DNA of 64,000 nucleotides, taken from positions 8,596,669-8,660,668 of the forward strand of contig NZ_JACCBT010000001.1 of the NCBI RefSeq assembly GCF_013409045.1, written 5' to 3'. Shown here in pieces: positions 7,802 through 15,867 of the stretch (within the stretch, counting starts at the first letter, position 1; each line of letters begins with the position of its first letter). Both the position numbers and the translations under genes were made by a program. The notes under the pieces were generated by a model that was not told the DNA's origin, did no database searches, and saw only the letters and a list, made by a program, of their open reading frames with translations. The stretch comes from Actinomadura citrea. Its GTDB lineage: Bacteria > Actinomycetota > Actinomycetes > Streptosporangiales > Streptosporangiaceae.

Positions 7802-9800
7802 CCCCGGCCGGGACGGTCAGCGCGGGGCACCGAGGATCGAGCCTGATCCGGGCCAGGTCGCGGCCGACCAGGGCCCAGGCGTCCCAGGAGCCGGGCTCGA
7901 AGGCCAGCTGCGGGTTGGTGTACCACTCGTCGCCGAGGCCGGTCGCGACGAGCTTGGCCTCGGTGCCCAGGACGTGCACATTGCCCCCGCCGAAGTAGGT
8001 CGAGGCGAACACTCGCCCGCGATGCACTTCGATCTCGCCGTACCCGGGCAGCGGACCCTGGTGCGTGATCGTCCGGGTGGCGAGGTCCATCGCGAACCAG
8101 CTCGCGGTGCGCTTGTAGACTCCGTACAGCACGCCGTCGTGCACCTTGACGTCCTGGAACGTCCGGTAGCCCGGCACGGGGTCGACCTGCCAGAGGACCT
8201 CGCGGGTGCGCAGGTCGAACGCGGCGACCGACGCGGACGTCCTGGTGGGCGGCGCGCCTCCCCCGCCGAGCACGTCGCCGCCCAGGTAGACGACGCCCCT
8301 GGCGGAGTCGAGCGAGAGGCTCATCAGGCTCTGGTCGGGGATGACGTCCACGTACACCTGCTTGTCGCCGGTGTCGGGATCGACCACCGACAGCGCGCCC
8401 TTGAGGTTGGCGCCGAGCGGCGCCGTCGCGACGAGCAGCTTGTCGGTGCGGGGGTCGTACTCCAGGTCCCACGGGCGCTGCTGCCCCTGCCCGAGGTAGC
8501 CGAGGCTCCGGATCCGGCCGGTGCGCGGGTCCAGCTCGATGATCTGACCGCTCGGGTAGATCGCGGCGTACACCTTGCCGCCGCGCCGGACCATCGCCTT
8601 CGGCTCGCCCGGAACCCACAGCCGCCGCTGCCCGCCCGTGCGCAGGTCCCGTACGGTCACCGAGTAGTGCCCGCCGACGTAGAGCGCCCGGCGGCCCGGT
8701 TCGAGCAGGATCGACTGGGGCCGTTCCGAGCCGGTCGTCAGGCCGGCCTCGATGAGGTCGGTGTAGGTGACGGCCTTCGTGGTGAGGTCCATCGACCACA
8801 TGCCGCCGCTGCCGGCGAAGCCGGTGAGCCGGTCGCCGTCCGGGACCAGCCTGCGCGTCTCCTCGCCGAGCCGCGGCGTGCCGAGCTCGGTCGGCGCGGT
8901 GTCGCCGGTGCGGTAGCGGTAGATGGTGCCGTTGGGCCGGGACGCCAGGTAGGCCGTGCCGTCGGCGCCGAAGGCGATGGTGTCGAGGGTGACGCCGCCG
9001 AGGTCCACCGAGCGCAGGTCGGTGCCGTCCTTGCGCACGTCGAGGAGCGTCGTGCCGCTCGCGGCGAGCACGCGGCCGCCGTGCTCGGCCACCGCGCCGA
9101 TCCCGGTGGTGCCCTGCGCCAGCTCGCGCACGGAGCCGTCCGACCGTCGGATCGCGACCAGCCTGCCCTTGTCGAGCAGCCCCGCGTAGACGTTGTCGGC
9201 GTCCGCCGCGACCGCCCGTACGTAACGTTCGCCTGCGGCGAGCACGCCGAAGTCGCGTACGGCGCCGGTCGCGGGCACGTACTCCCAGACCTTGCCGTCG
9301 GGGTAGGTGCCCGCGTAGATCGTCCCGTCGGGTGCGGTGGTCAGGCTCCAGACGAAACCGCCGTTGCGGCCGAACGAGCGCAGGTGCTTCACCTCGCCCG
9401 TCGCCGGGTCGAAGCTGTAGAGGTCGGGCACCGGGTAGGTGCCGATGTAGATCTTGCCGCCGGACACAGTGGTGGCCCAGGCCCCCTCGGCCTCCCCGGC
9501 GGCGGGCGCGTCGGGCAGCCGGAACTCGCGGACCACCTTCCTGGTGGCGAGGTCGATCTCGGCGAGCAGCGGCGGCTTCAGGCCCCGGGTGACGACGTAG
9601 GCCTTGCCGTCGAGCACCGTCGCCCCGACGATCGCGCCGGTCAGGGACGCGGGGCCGAACGTCGTGTAGCCCGGCGCCGAGCAGGACGCCGGCGAGGCGG
9701 CCGCCGCGTGGGCCGGGTGGACCGGTTGGATCACGGTTGCGGCCAGGAGGGCAGAGACGATCACGGCCCGGGCCTGGTGGCGGGAACGGCGTGAGGACAT
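7791..9800 (-). CDS. Secreted beta-propeller protein, paralogue of the 5858-7801 product
   Basis: 669 residues. The start is ATG with GAGGAGG 5-6 nt upstream. The N-terminus is a Sec-type signal (basic start, hydrophobic core, cleavage near AHA-AA) rather than Tat. The body is a run of propeller blades: 'KAYVVTRGLKPPLLAEID', 'KIYIGTYPVPDLYSFDP', 'TIYAGTYPDGKVWEYVP', 'NVYAGLLDKGRLVAI', 'VLYGVYKRTASWFAMD'. The blade order matches the convergent neighbour. The export route differs between the two copies (Tat versus Sec), suggesting one binds a cofactor before export or that they have diverged in use. An operator of the shared palindrome type overlaps its promoter. Confidence 0.75.
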   Translation of the reverse strand: MSSRRSRHQARAVIVSALLAATVIQPVHPAHAAAASPASCSAPGYTTFGPASLTGAIVGATVLDGKAYVVTRGLKPPLLAEIDLATRKVVREFRLPDAPAAGEAEGAWATTVSGGKIYIGTYPVPDLYSFDPATGEVKHLRSFGRNGGFVWSLTTAPDGTIYAGTYPDGKVWEYVPATGAVRDFGVLAAGERYVRAVAADADNVYAGLLDKGRLVAIRRSDGSVRELAQGTTGIGAVAEHGGRVLAASGTTLLDVRKDGTDLRSVDLGGVTLDTIAFGADGTAYLASRPNGTIYRYRTGDTAPTELGTPRLGEETRRLVPDGDRLTGFAGSGGMWSMDLTTKAVTYTDLIEAGLTTGSERPQSILLEPGRRALYVGGHYSVTVRDLRTGGQRRLWVPGEPKAMVRRGGKVYAAIYPSGQIIELDPRTGRIRSLGYLGQGQQRPWDLEYDPRTDKLLVATAPLGANLKGALSVVDPDTGDKQVYVDVIPDQSLMSLSLDSARGVVYLGGDVLGGGGAPPTRTSASVAAFDLRTREVLWQVDPVPGYRTFQDVKVHDGVLYGVYKRTASWFAMDLATRTITHQGPLPGYGEIEVHRGRVFASTYFGGGNVHVLGTEAKLVATGLGDEWYTNPQLAFEPGSWDAWALVGRDLARIRLDPRCPALTVPAGVSR

Positions 9801-9820
9801 GCCGTACCTCCTCTGTAGAC

Positions 9821-9861
9821 TTATGGCCTGGACCGTAATCAGAGGTTGCGGTGCTCGTCAA
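9821..9861 (-). promoter_or_regulatory. Promoter for the 7791-9800 gene with regulon operator
   Basis: On the minus strand TTGACG (9856-9861), 18-bp spacer and TACGGT (9832-9837) form a good promoter. The -10 box lies inside the imperfect palindrome TTATGGCCTGGACCGTAA (9821-9838). The start codon is 20 bp beyond. Confidence 0.65.
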
Positions 9862-9897
9862 CGGCTTCTCGCCCTTGCTGCCAAGCCGACCCCCCGC

Positions 9898-9915
9898 TTA
9901 GGGTCTTGACCGATA
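9898..9915 (+). promoter_or_regulatory. Degenerate operator ahead of the 9935 gene
   Basis: TTAGGGTCTTGACCGATA has the spacing and right arm of the shared palindrome but a weaker left arm. It is followed by the perfect 10-bp palindrome CCGATATCGG (9910-9919). It includes a TTGACC -35-like hexamer. No matching -10 box is clear before the ATG at 9935, so the promoter itself is unresolved. Confidence 0.45.
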
Positions 9916-9934
9916 TCGGAAAGAGAGTGGTTCG

Positions 9935-10702
9935 ATGACGGCATTCTCGGCGGAACGTCTGATCGGGGAGCTCACGGTCACGCTCGATCTCGACGTCCTC
10001 GTCGGCGCCCATCCGGATCGGGCCGGCCCGTCCGGGACCCCCGAGGCGGTCCTCGGCGCGCTCGCCGCGCACCGCGTCACGGGCGCGGCGGTGGCGAGCC
10101 TGCGCGCCGCGCTGTTCGACATGGCCTCGGGCAACGACGACGTCCTCGCCCTGGCCGCCGAGCGTCCCGAGGTGGTGCCGGTCGGCGCCGTCGACCTGCG
10201 CGACCCGATCGGCGCCGCGGCGGAGATCGACCGGCTGGCCGCCGCGTCGGTGCGGGCGGTCCGGCTGTTCCCGGACGAGCAGAACGTGGAGGCCGGCTTC
10301 CCGTCCGTCCGGCATGTCGCCAAGCGCGCCGCCGGACACGGGCTCGTCCTGCTCACGGGCGGCGACGTGCGGCGATTCTGGCGGCCGCTCGGAGGTCTCG
10401 GCGCCACCGTCGTCTTCCTCGACACGCACTTCTACCACCTGGGCGACTTCCTGGTGGCGGCGGCCGACGAGCCCGGGTTCCACACCTCCACCCGCCTCCT
10501 CAACTCCCCCGACGCGCTGGAGACCGTGGCCGCTCACCTGGGCGCGGACCGGCTGGTGTTCGGCTCGCGCACGCCGCACACCGAGACGACCGTGCCGCTG
10601 CTGCGCCTGGCCACCGGCGGGCTCGCCCCCGCCGACGTCGCCGCCGTCGCGGGCGGGACCGCCCGCCGCCTCCTCGGACTCGACCCCGGAGCCGCCTCGT
10701 GA
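9935..10702 (+). CDS. Degenerate amidohydrolase-fold protein (metal ligands lost), partner of the next gene
   Basis: 255 residues with the layout of a short amidohydrolase_2 TIM barrel: a strand at the N-terminus, 'ASVRAVRLFPDEQN' where the metal-Lys strand lies, 'HGLVLLTGGD', 'TVVFLDTHF' and 'LVFGSRTPHTE' at the C-terminus. The HxH of strand 1 is absent (LDVLVGAHPD instead), the Lys strand has no Lys, and the C-terminal FG[ST]D Asp is Arg. It should therefore be catalytically dead. It overlaps the intact enzyme at 10699 by the four bases GTGA, which suggests a 1:1 complex. The same dead-then-intact order recurs at 15172/15864. Confidence 0.7.
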   Translation: MTAFSAERLIGELTVTLDLDVLVGAHPDRAGPSGTPEAVLGALAAHRVTGAAVASLRAALFDMASGNDDVLALAAERPEVVPVGAVDLRDPIGAAAEIDRLAAASVRAVRLFPDEQNVEAGFPSVRHVAKRAAGHGLVLLTGGDVRRFWRPLGGLGATVVFLDTHFYHLGDFLVAAADEPGFHTSTRLLNSPDALETVAAHLGADRLVFGSRTPHTETTVPLLRLATGGLAPADVAAVAGGTARRLLGLDPGAAS

Positions 10703-11460
10703 TCATCGACGTGCACGCCCACTGGGGCCCGTGGTTCTTCACCATGGACGTGACCGGCCTGAGCCTGCGGACCATGGACCGCTACGGCATCGACCTCGCG
10801 ATCGTGTCGGCGACCGAGGCCGTCATCTACGACGCGCCGAGCGGCAACCGCGCGCTGGCGGAGGTCCTCGAGACGACCGAACGGCTCTACGGGTACGTGA
10901 CGGTCAACCCGCGGCGGCTCGCCGACGCCGAGAAGGACCTCGACGCCTACCTGCCCACCGGGCGGTTCGTCGGCGCCAAGATCCACACCGACTACACCGG
11001 GTCGCCGGTGACCTCGCCGCAGATGCGCGACGCCCTCGCCCTGCTCGGCTCGCTCGGCTGCCCGGCGCTCGTGCACACGTGGGGGACGTCGGTGCTCGAC
11101 CTCGCCGCGCTCTGCGCGCAGACCCCGGGCCTGAAGGTGATCGCCGGCCACATGGGCGCGGACGGGTACCGGCATGCGATCGAGGCGGCGAACGGCTGCG
11201 ACCGGGTCTACCTCGAACCGTGCTGGTCGCAGGCCCCGGCGGGGCGGTTCGCCGAGGTGGCCGCGGCCGTCGATCCCCGGCAGCTGCTCTTCGGCACCGA
11301 CTCGACGCTCATCGATCCGGCCTCGGCGTTCGGCGCGGTCGCGGCCGCCGGCCTGTCGGACGAGGTGGCCGAACGGGTCGCCTGGCGCAACGCCGCCGAC
11401 CTGTTCGGCCTGCCCGCACCGGACCTGCGGAACACGCAGATCGGCTCGCGGGCCGTGTAG
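10699..11460 (+). CDS. Amidohydrolase-2 family metal-dependent hydrolase or decarboxylase
   Basis: 253 residues. All expected metal-site residues of the amidohydrolase_2 (ACMSD/2-pyrone-4,6-dicarboxylate hydrolase-like) fold are visible: H6 and H8 in DVHAHWG, K94 in VGAKIHTD, H126 in LVHTWG, H151 in AGHMGAD and D201 in LFGTDS. Such enzymes hydrolyse lactones or amides, or decarboxylate. The exact reaction is not readable. GTG start, translationally coupled to the inactive-looking homologue just upstream. Confidence 0.8.
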   Translation: MIIDVHAHWGPWFFTMDVTGLSLRTMDRYGIDLAIVSATEAVIYDAPSGNRALAEVLETTERLYGYVTVNPRRLADAEKDLDAYLPTGRFVGAKIHTDYTGSPVTSPQMRDALALLGSLGCPALVHTWGTSVLDLAALCAQTPGLKVIAGHMGADGYRHAIEAANGCDRVYLEPCWSQAPAGRFAEVAAAVDPRQLLFGTDSTLIDPASAFGAVAAAGLSDEVAERVAWRNAADLFGLPAPDLRNTQIGSRAV

Positions 11461-12035
11461 GGATCGAGGTTCGGGCGCCCGGCGAGCCGGGTGCGAAAGG
11501 AACCCGCCGCGCCGCACGGGATGGACCGCGCACCCAGAGATGGTCGCGTTACCTCGCCGCACGCAGCGCTTTGCGGCGAGCTGTCGGAGGTCACTCCCGC
11601 GCCGGGTGAGCCGTGGTCGGCTCGGGCGGCAGCGGCCCTGACCGAAAGCTGTGGGGCCTCGCCGGCGTGCGTCTTTACGCCCTCGATCCGCGCGCCGGAA
11701 GACGCGTCCGGCGCCTGGCGCTCGGCGCCGGACGGCACCGGAGGCGACGTCGCCGCCGCCCGCACGGTCTTGTCCGCGCGCCTGGACGGCAGCAAGATCT
11801 ACAAGCTCGCCCCCGGTCACGTCGCGAACCGATGCTCCAGGTGGATCACCCGCACCGGCGGCTCGGGGTGCGCGACGGCGGACCACCGGACTCCGGTGAC
11901 GGCGCGGAGATGTTCCGGATCGCTCTCAGGCATTGACACCCGAAATCCAGCACGGTTACTTTCGGCCTAGACCGTTATTGCCCTCGCTCCGCCCCCTGCC
12001 CCCCGCGTCACCTCGAACTAAGGGGTCCCGTCCCG
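11461..12035 (+). pseudogene. Intergenic stretch with possible beta-propeller gene relic
   Basis: 575 bp without an intact gene. Around 11680-11745 one plus frame reads VRLYALDPRAGRRVRR, and around 11766-11820 another frame reads 'SARLDGSKIYKLAPG'. Both look like propeller-blade fragments of the kind encoded at 5858-9800, separated by a frame change. An operator-like half (CCTGACCGAAAG, about 11637-11648) lies just before the first fragment, as it does before the intact copy. I read this as a decayed third beta-propeller gene with its old promoter; chance similarity in GC-rich DNA is a real alternative. The promoter of the ABC importer occupies the right end. Confidence 0.3.
11933..11977 (+). 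promoter_or_regulatory. ABC importer promoter with regulon operator
   Basis: TTGACA (11933-11938), 18-bp spacer, TACTTT (11957-11962). The palindrome TTTCGGCCTAGACCGTTA (11960-11977) overlaps the -10 box and the probable transcription start. The substrate-binding protein starts at 12036. Confidence 0.7.
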
Positions 12036-13292
12036 ATGAAGATCCGTGGCAGCCGCCTCACGGCGTCGCTCACCCTACTCACGCTGGCCACCGGGCTCAC
12101 CGCCGCCTGCAACGGCTCCGGAGGCTCCGACAAGTCGCTGACCCTCTGGATGTATCCGGTGATCACCGACGTCCAGGCGAACAACGCGTACTGGAAGAAG
12201 ATCGAGACGGACTTCGAGGCCGCCAACTCCGGCACCGACCTCAAGATCGAGCTCCAGCCGTGGGACGGGCGCGACACCAAGGTCGCCACCGCCCTGTCCG
12301 GCGGCAAGGGCCCCGACGTCGTCCTGCTCGGCCCCGACCAGGTCCCCCAGTACGTCGCCAACGGCACGCTCAAGCCGGTCGACGACGCCGTGGCCGCCAC
12401 CAAGGGCGCCTTCCTGCCCAACGCGCTCAGCTCGCTCAGCGTGGACGGCAAGCTCTACGCCGTCCCCATCTACCACACCGTGACCAGCATGATCTTCAAC
12501 AAGAAGCTGCTGGCGGAGGCGGGCATCACCACGCCGCCGCAGACCTGGGACGAGATCAAGGCGGCCGCGCCCAAGCTCAAGGCCAAGGGCTTCGCCACGC
12601 TCGACTACTCGGCGTCCCCCGAGGCCTCGCTCAACATGAACTTCTATCCGCTGCTGTGGCAGGCGGGTGGCAGCGTCTTCACCCCGGACGGCAAGAAGGC
12701 GGCCTTCAACAGCCCCGAGGGGCTGGAGGCGCTCACGTTCCTCACCGACCTCTACAAGCAGGGCGCGGTGCCGAAGAGCGCGCTCACCAACAAGAACGTC
12801 GTCGCCGACCAGGCGCTCGGCAAGCAGCAGGTCGCCGCCGGGCTGATGAACGTGCCGGCCGACGCCGAGATCGCCGCGAAGACCTGGGGTCAGGACAACG
12901 TCGTCGTCGGCCTGCCGCTGCAGGGCAAGAAGCGCGTCGGCTTCGGCATCCCCGGCGGCCTGGCCGTCAACGCCAGATCCAAGCACACCGCGGCGGCCGA
13001 GAAGTTCCTCAAGTTCATGATCGACCCCAAGCAGATCACCAGCCTCGGCACCGCCTCGGGCTTCGTGTCCCCGCGCACCGACGTGAAGGTCCCGGCGCCC
13101 AACCCCCGCGCGGCCAAGTTCGCCGAGGCCCTGCAGTACACCTACCCGGGGGACGCCAACCCGGCCGCCCGCCAGGTCATGGCGCTGCTGCGCACCGAGA
13201 TCCAGGCCGCGCTCACCGGCAAGAAGACGCCGAAGCAGGCCCTGGAGGACGCCGCGAAGCAGTCGGACGACCTGCTGGCGAGGCAGCGTTAG
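12036..13292 (+). CDS. ABC importer, family 1 solute-binding lipoprotein
   Basis: 418 residues. Lipoprotein signal with lipobox LTAAC (Cys about 25). The body has the family 1 (maltose/oligosaccharide) binding-protein features: 'SLTLWMYPVITDVQANN', 'GPDVVLLGPDQVPQY', 'YAVPIYHTVTSMIFNKKLL', 'TWDEIKAAAPKLKAKG' and a C-terminal helical 'FLKFMIDPKQ' segment. It should capture a sugar-like or polyol-like ligand outside the cell and hand it to the two permeases that follow. First gene of the 12036-17812 operon. The ligand is not predictable, though the downstream PLP and amidohydrolase genes make an amino- or amide-bearing carbohydrate attractive. Confidence 0.88.
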   Translation: MKIRGSRLTASLTLLTLATGLTAACNGSGGSDKSLTLWMYPVITDVQANNAYWKKIETDFEAANSGTDLKIELQPWDGRDTKVATALSGGKGPDVVLLGPDQVPQYVANGTLKPVDDAVAATKGAFLPNALSSLSVDGKLYAVPIYHTVTSMIFNKKLLAEAGITTPPQTWDEIKAAAPKLKAKGFATLDYSASPEASLNMNFYPLLWQAGGSVFTPDGKKAAFNSPEGLEALTFLTDLYKQGAVPKSALTNKNVVADQALGKQQVAAGLMNVPADAEIAAKTWGQDNVVVGLPLQGKKRVGFGIPGGLAVNARSKHTAAAEKFLKFMIDPKQITSLGTASGFVSPRTDVKVPAPNPRAAKFAEALQYTYPGDANPAARQVMALLRTEIQAALTGKKTPKQALEDAAKQSDDLLARQR

Positions 13293-13362
13293 CCGACCGC
13301 GGATGAACGCGAACGAACGGCCGGGTCCGGGCGGCCCCGGCCACGGATCCGAGGAGGCGTCT

Positions 13363-14328
13363 GTGCCCACGTCCAGCACGGCTCCCGTCACCTCTCCACC
13401 CGGCGACACCGCCGAGAGGGGCCGGGCGGCGAGCGGCACGTCACCGCCCGGCGGCGGCGGGCGGGCCCGCCGCCGCCGGCAGGCCCGGGTGGGTCTGCTC
13501 TTCGCGGCCCCGATGCTCCTGCTGTTCGTGGTGTTCAGGTTCGGGCCGGTGCTCGGGGCGGTCTTCCTGTCGCTGACCGACTACCGGCTGAGCGGCGAGT
13601 GGACGTTCGTCGGGCTCGAGAACTACACCCGGCTCGGCGGCGACGAGCTGTTCCGCGAGAGCCTCACGGTCACGCTGCTGTACGTGGTGATCTTCGTGCC
13701 GCTGACCGTGCTCATGTCGCTGGCCACCGCGGCGATGCTGCACCAGGTGGTCTGGCGGCGCGGGCTGTTCCGGGGGATCTTCTTCCTGCCGTACGTGACG
13801 AGCATCGTGCTCGCCGCCGTGATCTGGAAGTGGATCTACGACGCCGAGGACGGGCTCGTCAACGGGCTGCTCGGGCTCGCCTCGATCGGCCCGGTCGACT
13901 TCCTCGGCCGCGGCGAGCTGGTGCTCCCCTCGATCGCGCTCACCTCGGCGTGGAAGGGCTTCGGCTACTCGATGCTGATCCTGCTCGCCGGGCTCCAGGC
14001 GATCCCGCGGTCCTTCACCGAGGCGGCCATGATCGACGGCGCCGGGCCGTGGCAGCGGTTCCGGCACGTCACGCTGCCGCTGCTGCGGCCGGTGCTGTTC
14101 TTCGTGCTGGTGATCGAGACCATCACCGCGTTCCAGGTCTTCGACGCGATGTACGTGATGACCGGCGGCGGGCCGGTGCGATCCAGCTACTCGCTCGTCT
14201 ACCTGCTCTACGACTCGGGCTTCAAGTTCTTCGACTTCGGCTACGCGAGTGCGATCGGGCTGGTGATCTTCATCTTCGTGCTGGGCGTCTCGCTCGTCCA
14301 GCGCCGGTTCCTCGGAAAGGAGGACTGA
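13363..14328 (+). CDS. ABC importer permease, MalF/UgpA type
   Basis: About 321 residues from the GTG at 13363, which has GAGGAGG (13351-13357) at ideal distance. An in-frame ATG at 13303 lacks such a site. After a Ser/Pro/Gly-rich cytoplasmic tail there are six membrane segments and, near residue 225, the EAA loop EAAMIDGAGPWQRF that docks on the ATPase. Pairs with the next gene as the heterodimeric membrane channel. Confidence 0.88.
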   Translation: MPTSSTAPVTSPPGDTAERGRAASGTSPPGGGGRARRRRQARVGLLFAAPMLLLFVVFRFGPVLGAVFLSLTDYRLSGEWTFVGLENYTRLGGDELFRESLTVTLLYVVIFVPLTVLMSLATAAMLHQVVWRRGLFRGIFFLPYVTSIVLAAVIWKWIYDAEDGLVNGLLGLASIGPVDFLGRGELVLPSIALTSAWKGFGYSMLILLAGLQAIPRSFTEAAMIDGAGPWQRFRHVTLPLLRPVLFFVLVIETITAFQVFDAMYVMTGGGPVRSSYSLVYLLYDSGFKFFDFGYASAIGLVIFIFVLGVSLVQRRFLGKED

Positions 14329-14333
14329 CCGCC

Positions 14334-15164
14334 ATGGCGGCTTCCCGCACCGCGGCGCGCACCGGGCGGCTCACGCTGCCGGTGCTGCTGGTGCTCACCG
14401 CGATCGTCACCATCACCCCGTTCGCGGCCATGGTGCTCGTCGCGTTCGCCCCCGAGAGCGGGCAGACCTTCCCGGACGCGCTGCTGCCGGACAAGATCAC
14501 GTTGGCGAACTTCGAGCACGTGCTGTCCAGCTCCGACGTCCCGCGCTGGACGCTCAACTCGCTGATCTTCTCGTTCGTGTCGGTCGTGCTGATCCTGCTG
14601 TTCGCGTCCATGGCGGGCTACGCGTTCGCCAAGAAGCGCTTCCCGGGCCGTGACGCGCTCTTCTGGGCGCTGCTCGCCACGCTGATGGTGCCGTTCCAGG
14701 CCACGCTCATCCCGTCCTACATCCTGGTCTCGCGGCTGAACGGCGTGGACACCTACTGGGGCATGATCGTGCCGACGCTGGCCAACGTGCAGGCGATCTT
14801 CCTGATGCGGCAGTTCATCGTGCAGCTCCCGGACGAGCTCTTCGAGGCCGCCGAGATGGACGGCGCCTCGGAATGGCGGATCTTCACCACGATCGTGCTG
14901 CCGCTCGTGCGGCCCGCGCTCGCCACCCTGGGGGTCTTCGTCTTCCTCTGGCACTGGAACGACTTCCTGTGGCCGCTGGTCATCGGGCAGTCCGGTGAGA
15001 TGCAGACGCTCACCGTCGGGCTGGCGACGCTGCAGAGCGAGAACGTGCCGATCAACCAGATCATGGCGGGCGCGACCATCACGGTGGTGCCGAGCCTCCT
15101 GGTCTTCGGCCTGCTCCAGCGCTACCTCACCGACAGCATCGCGATGACGGGTCTCAAGGGCTGA
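14334..15164 (+). CDS. ABC importer permease, MalG/UgpE type
   Basis: 276 residues, ATG five bases after the preceding stop, with AAAGGAGG inside the end of the previous gene. Six membrane segments and the EAA loop EAAEMDGASEWRIF are visible. No ATPase gene lies in this operon. In actinomycetes such CUT1 importers are commonly served by one shared MsiK-type ATPase encoded elsewhere, which is the expected arrangement here. Confidence 0.9.
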   Translation: MAASRTAARTGRLTLPVLLVLTAIVTITPFAAMVLVAFAPESGQTFPDALLPDKITLANFEHVLSSSDVPRWTLNSLIFSFVSVVLILLFASMAGYAFAKKRFPGRDALFWALLATLMVPFQATLIPSYILVSRLNGVDTYWGMIVPTLANVQAIFLMRQFIVQLPDELFEAAEMDGASEWRIFTTIVLPLVRPALATLGVFVFLWHWNDFLWPLVIGQSGEMQTLTVGLATLQSENVPINQIMAGATITVVPSLLVFGLLQRYLTDSIAMTGLKG

Positions 15165-15171
15165 CCGGCCC

Positions 15172-15867
15172 GTGATCATCGACATCGACCGGGTGCTCGG
15201 CCCGATCCCCGGTGACGACGTGGCGAGCGCGGACGAGCGGGGCCTGGTCGCCGAACTCGACCGGCACCGCATCGACCTGGCCTGCGTCGTGCATTCCCAC
15301 GCGCTCTTCTACGACCCGACCGCCCGTCCGCCGCGGACGGTGTCCGACCGGCTCGTGCGGGTGCCCGTCCTGGTGCCGGGACCGCTCGGCACCGGTGGCA
15401 CCGCGGCGCGGCTGGTGCGGCTCTGCCCGGCCGAGCACCGATTCGCGCTCACCGGTCCGCACGGGTCGGCGCTGGCCGGTGACCTGGCCGACCAGGGCAC
15501 GGCGGTGCTGCTGGGCTGGCGGTCGGCGACGTTCGACGAGATCCACCGGCTCGCGACGCGGCACCCCCGGCTGCGCCTCATCCTCACCGACACCGGGTAC
15601 CGGAGCCTGCGCGAGCTGGCCGACCTGATGGACGCCCACCCTCGGATCGGCGTCGGCACCGCGACGCTGAACGGTCACCAGAGCGTCGAGTGGCTGGCCC
15701 GCCGTCACGGTGCGCACCGCGTGTGGTTCGGCACGAGCGCGCCGGTCGGCGACGACGCCGGGCCGCGCTTCCAGCTGGACCATCTCGACCTCCCCGACAC
15801 CGACATCGCGCTGATCGCCGGCGGCAACGCGCGTGCCCTGCTCAAGCTCGATCAGGACGGCCGATGA
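15172..15867 (+). CDS. Degenerate amidohydrolase-fold protein, second copy
   Basis: 231 residues from GTG at 15172. It starts like the intact enzymes (MIIDIDRVLG) but has IDRVL where HxH should be, 'VLLGWRS' where the third His strand should be, 'LILTDTGY' for the fourth and 'VWFGTSAP' where the catalytic Asp belongs (Asp to Ser). All metal ligands are missing, as in the 9935 product, and as there it ends in an ATGA overlap with an intact amidohydrolase. Likely a structural or regulatory subunit. A different function on the same fold cannot be excluded. Confidence 0.7.
   Translation: MIIDIDRVLGPIPGDDVASADERGLVAELDRHRIDLACVVHSHALFYDPTARPPRTVSDRLVRVPVLVPGPLGTGGTAARLVRLCPAEHRFALTGPHGSALAGDLADQGTAVLLGWRSATFDEIHRLATRHPRLRLILTDTGYRSLRELADLMDAHPRIGVGTATLNGHQSVEWLARRHGAHRVWFGTSAPVGDDAGPRFQLDHLDLPDTDIALIAGGNARALLKLDQDGR

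Noticed and set aside
13441..14067. Minus-strand frames rich in Glu/Arg/His under the permease genes
   Set aside because: The composition is typical of antisense to membrane-protein codons; no start signal or motif.
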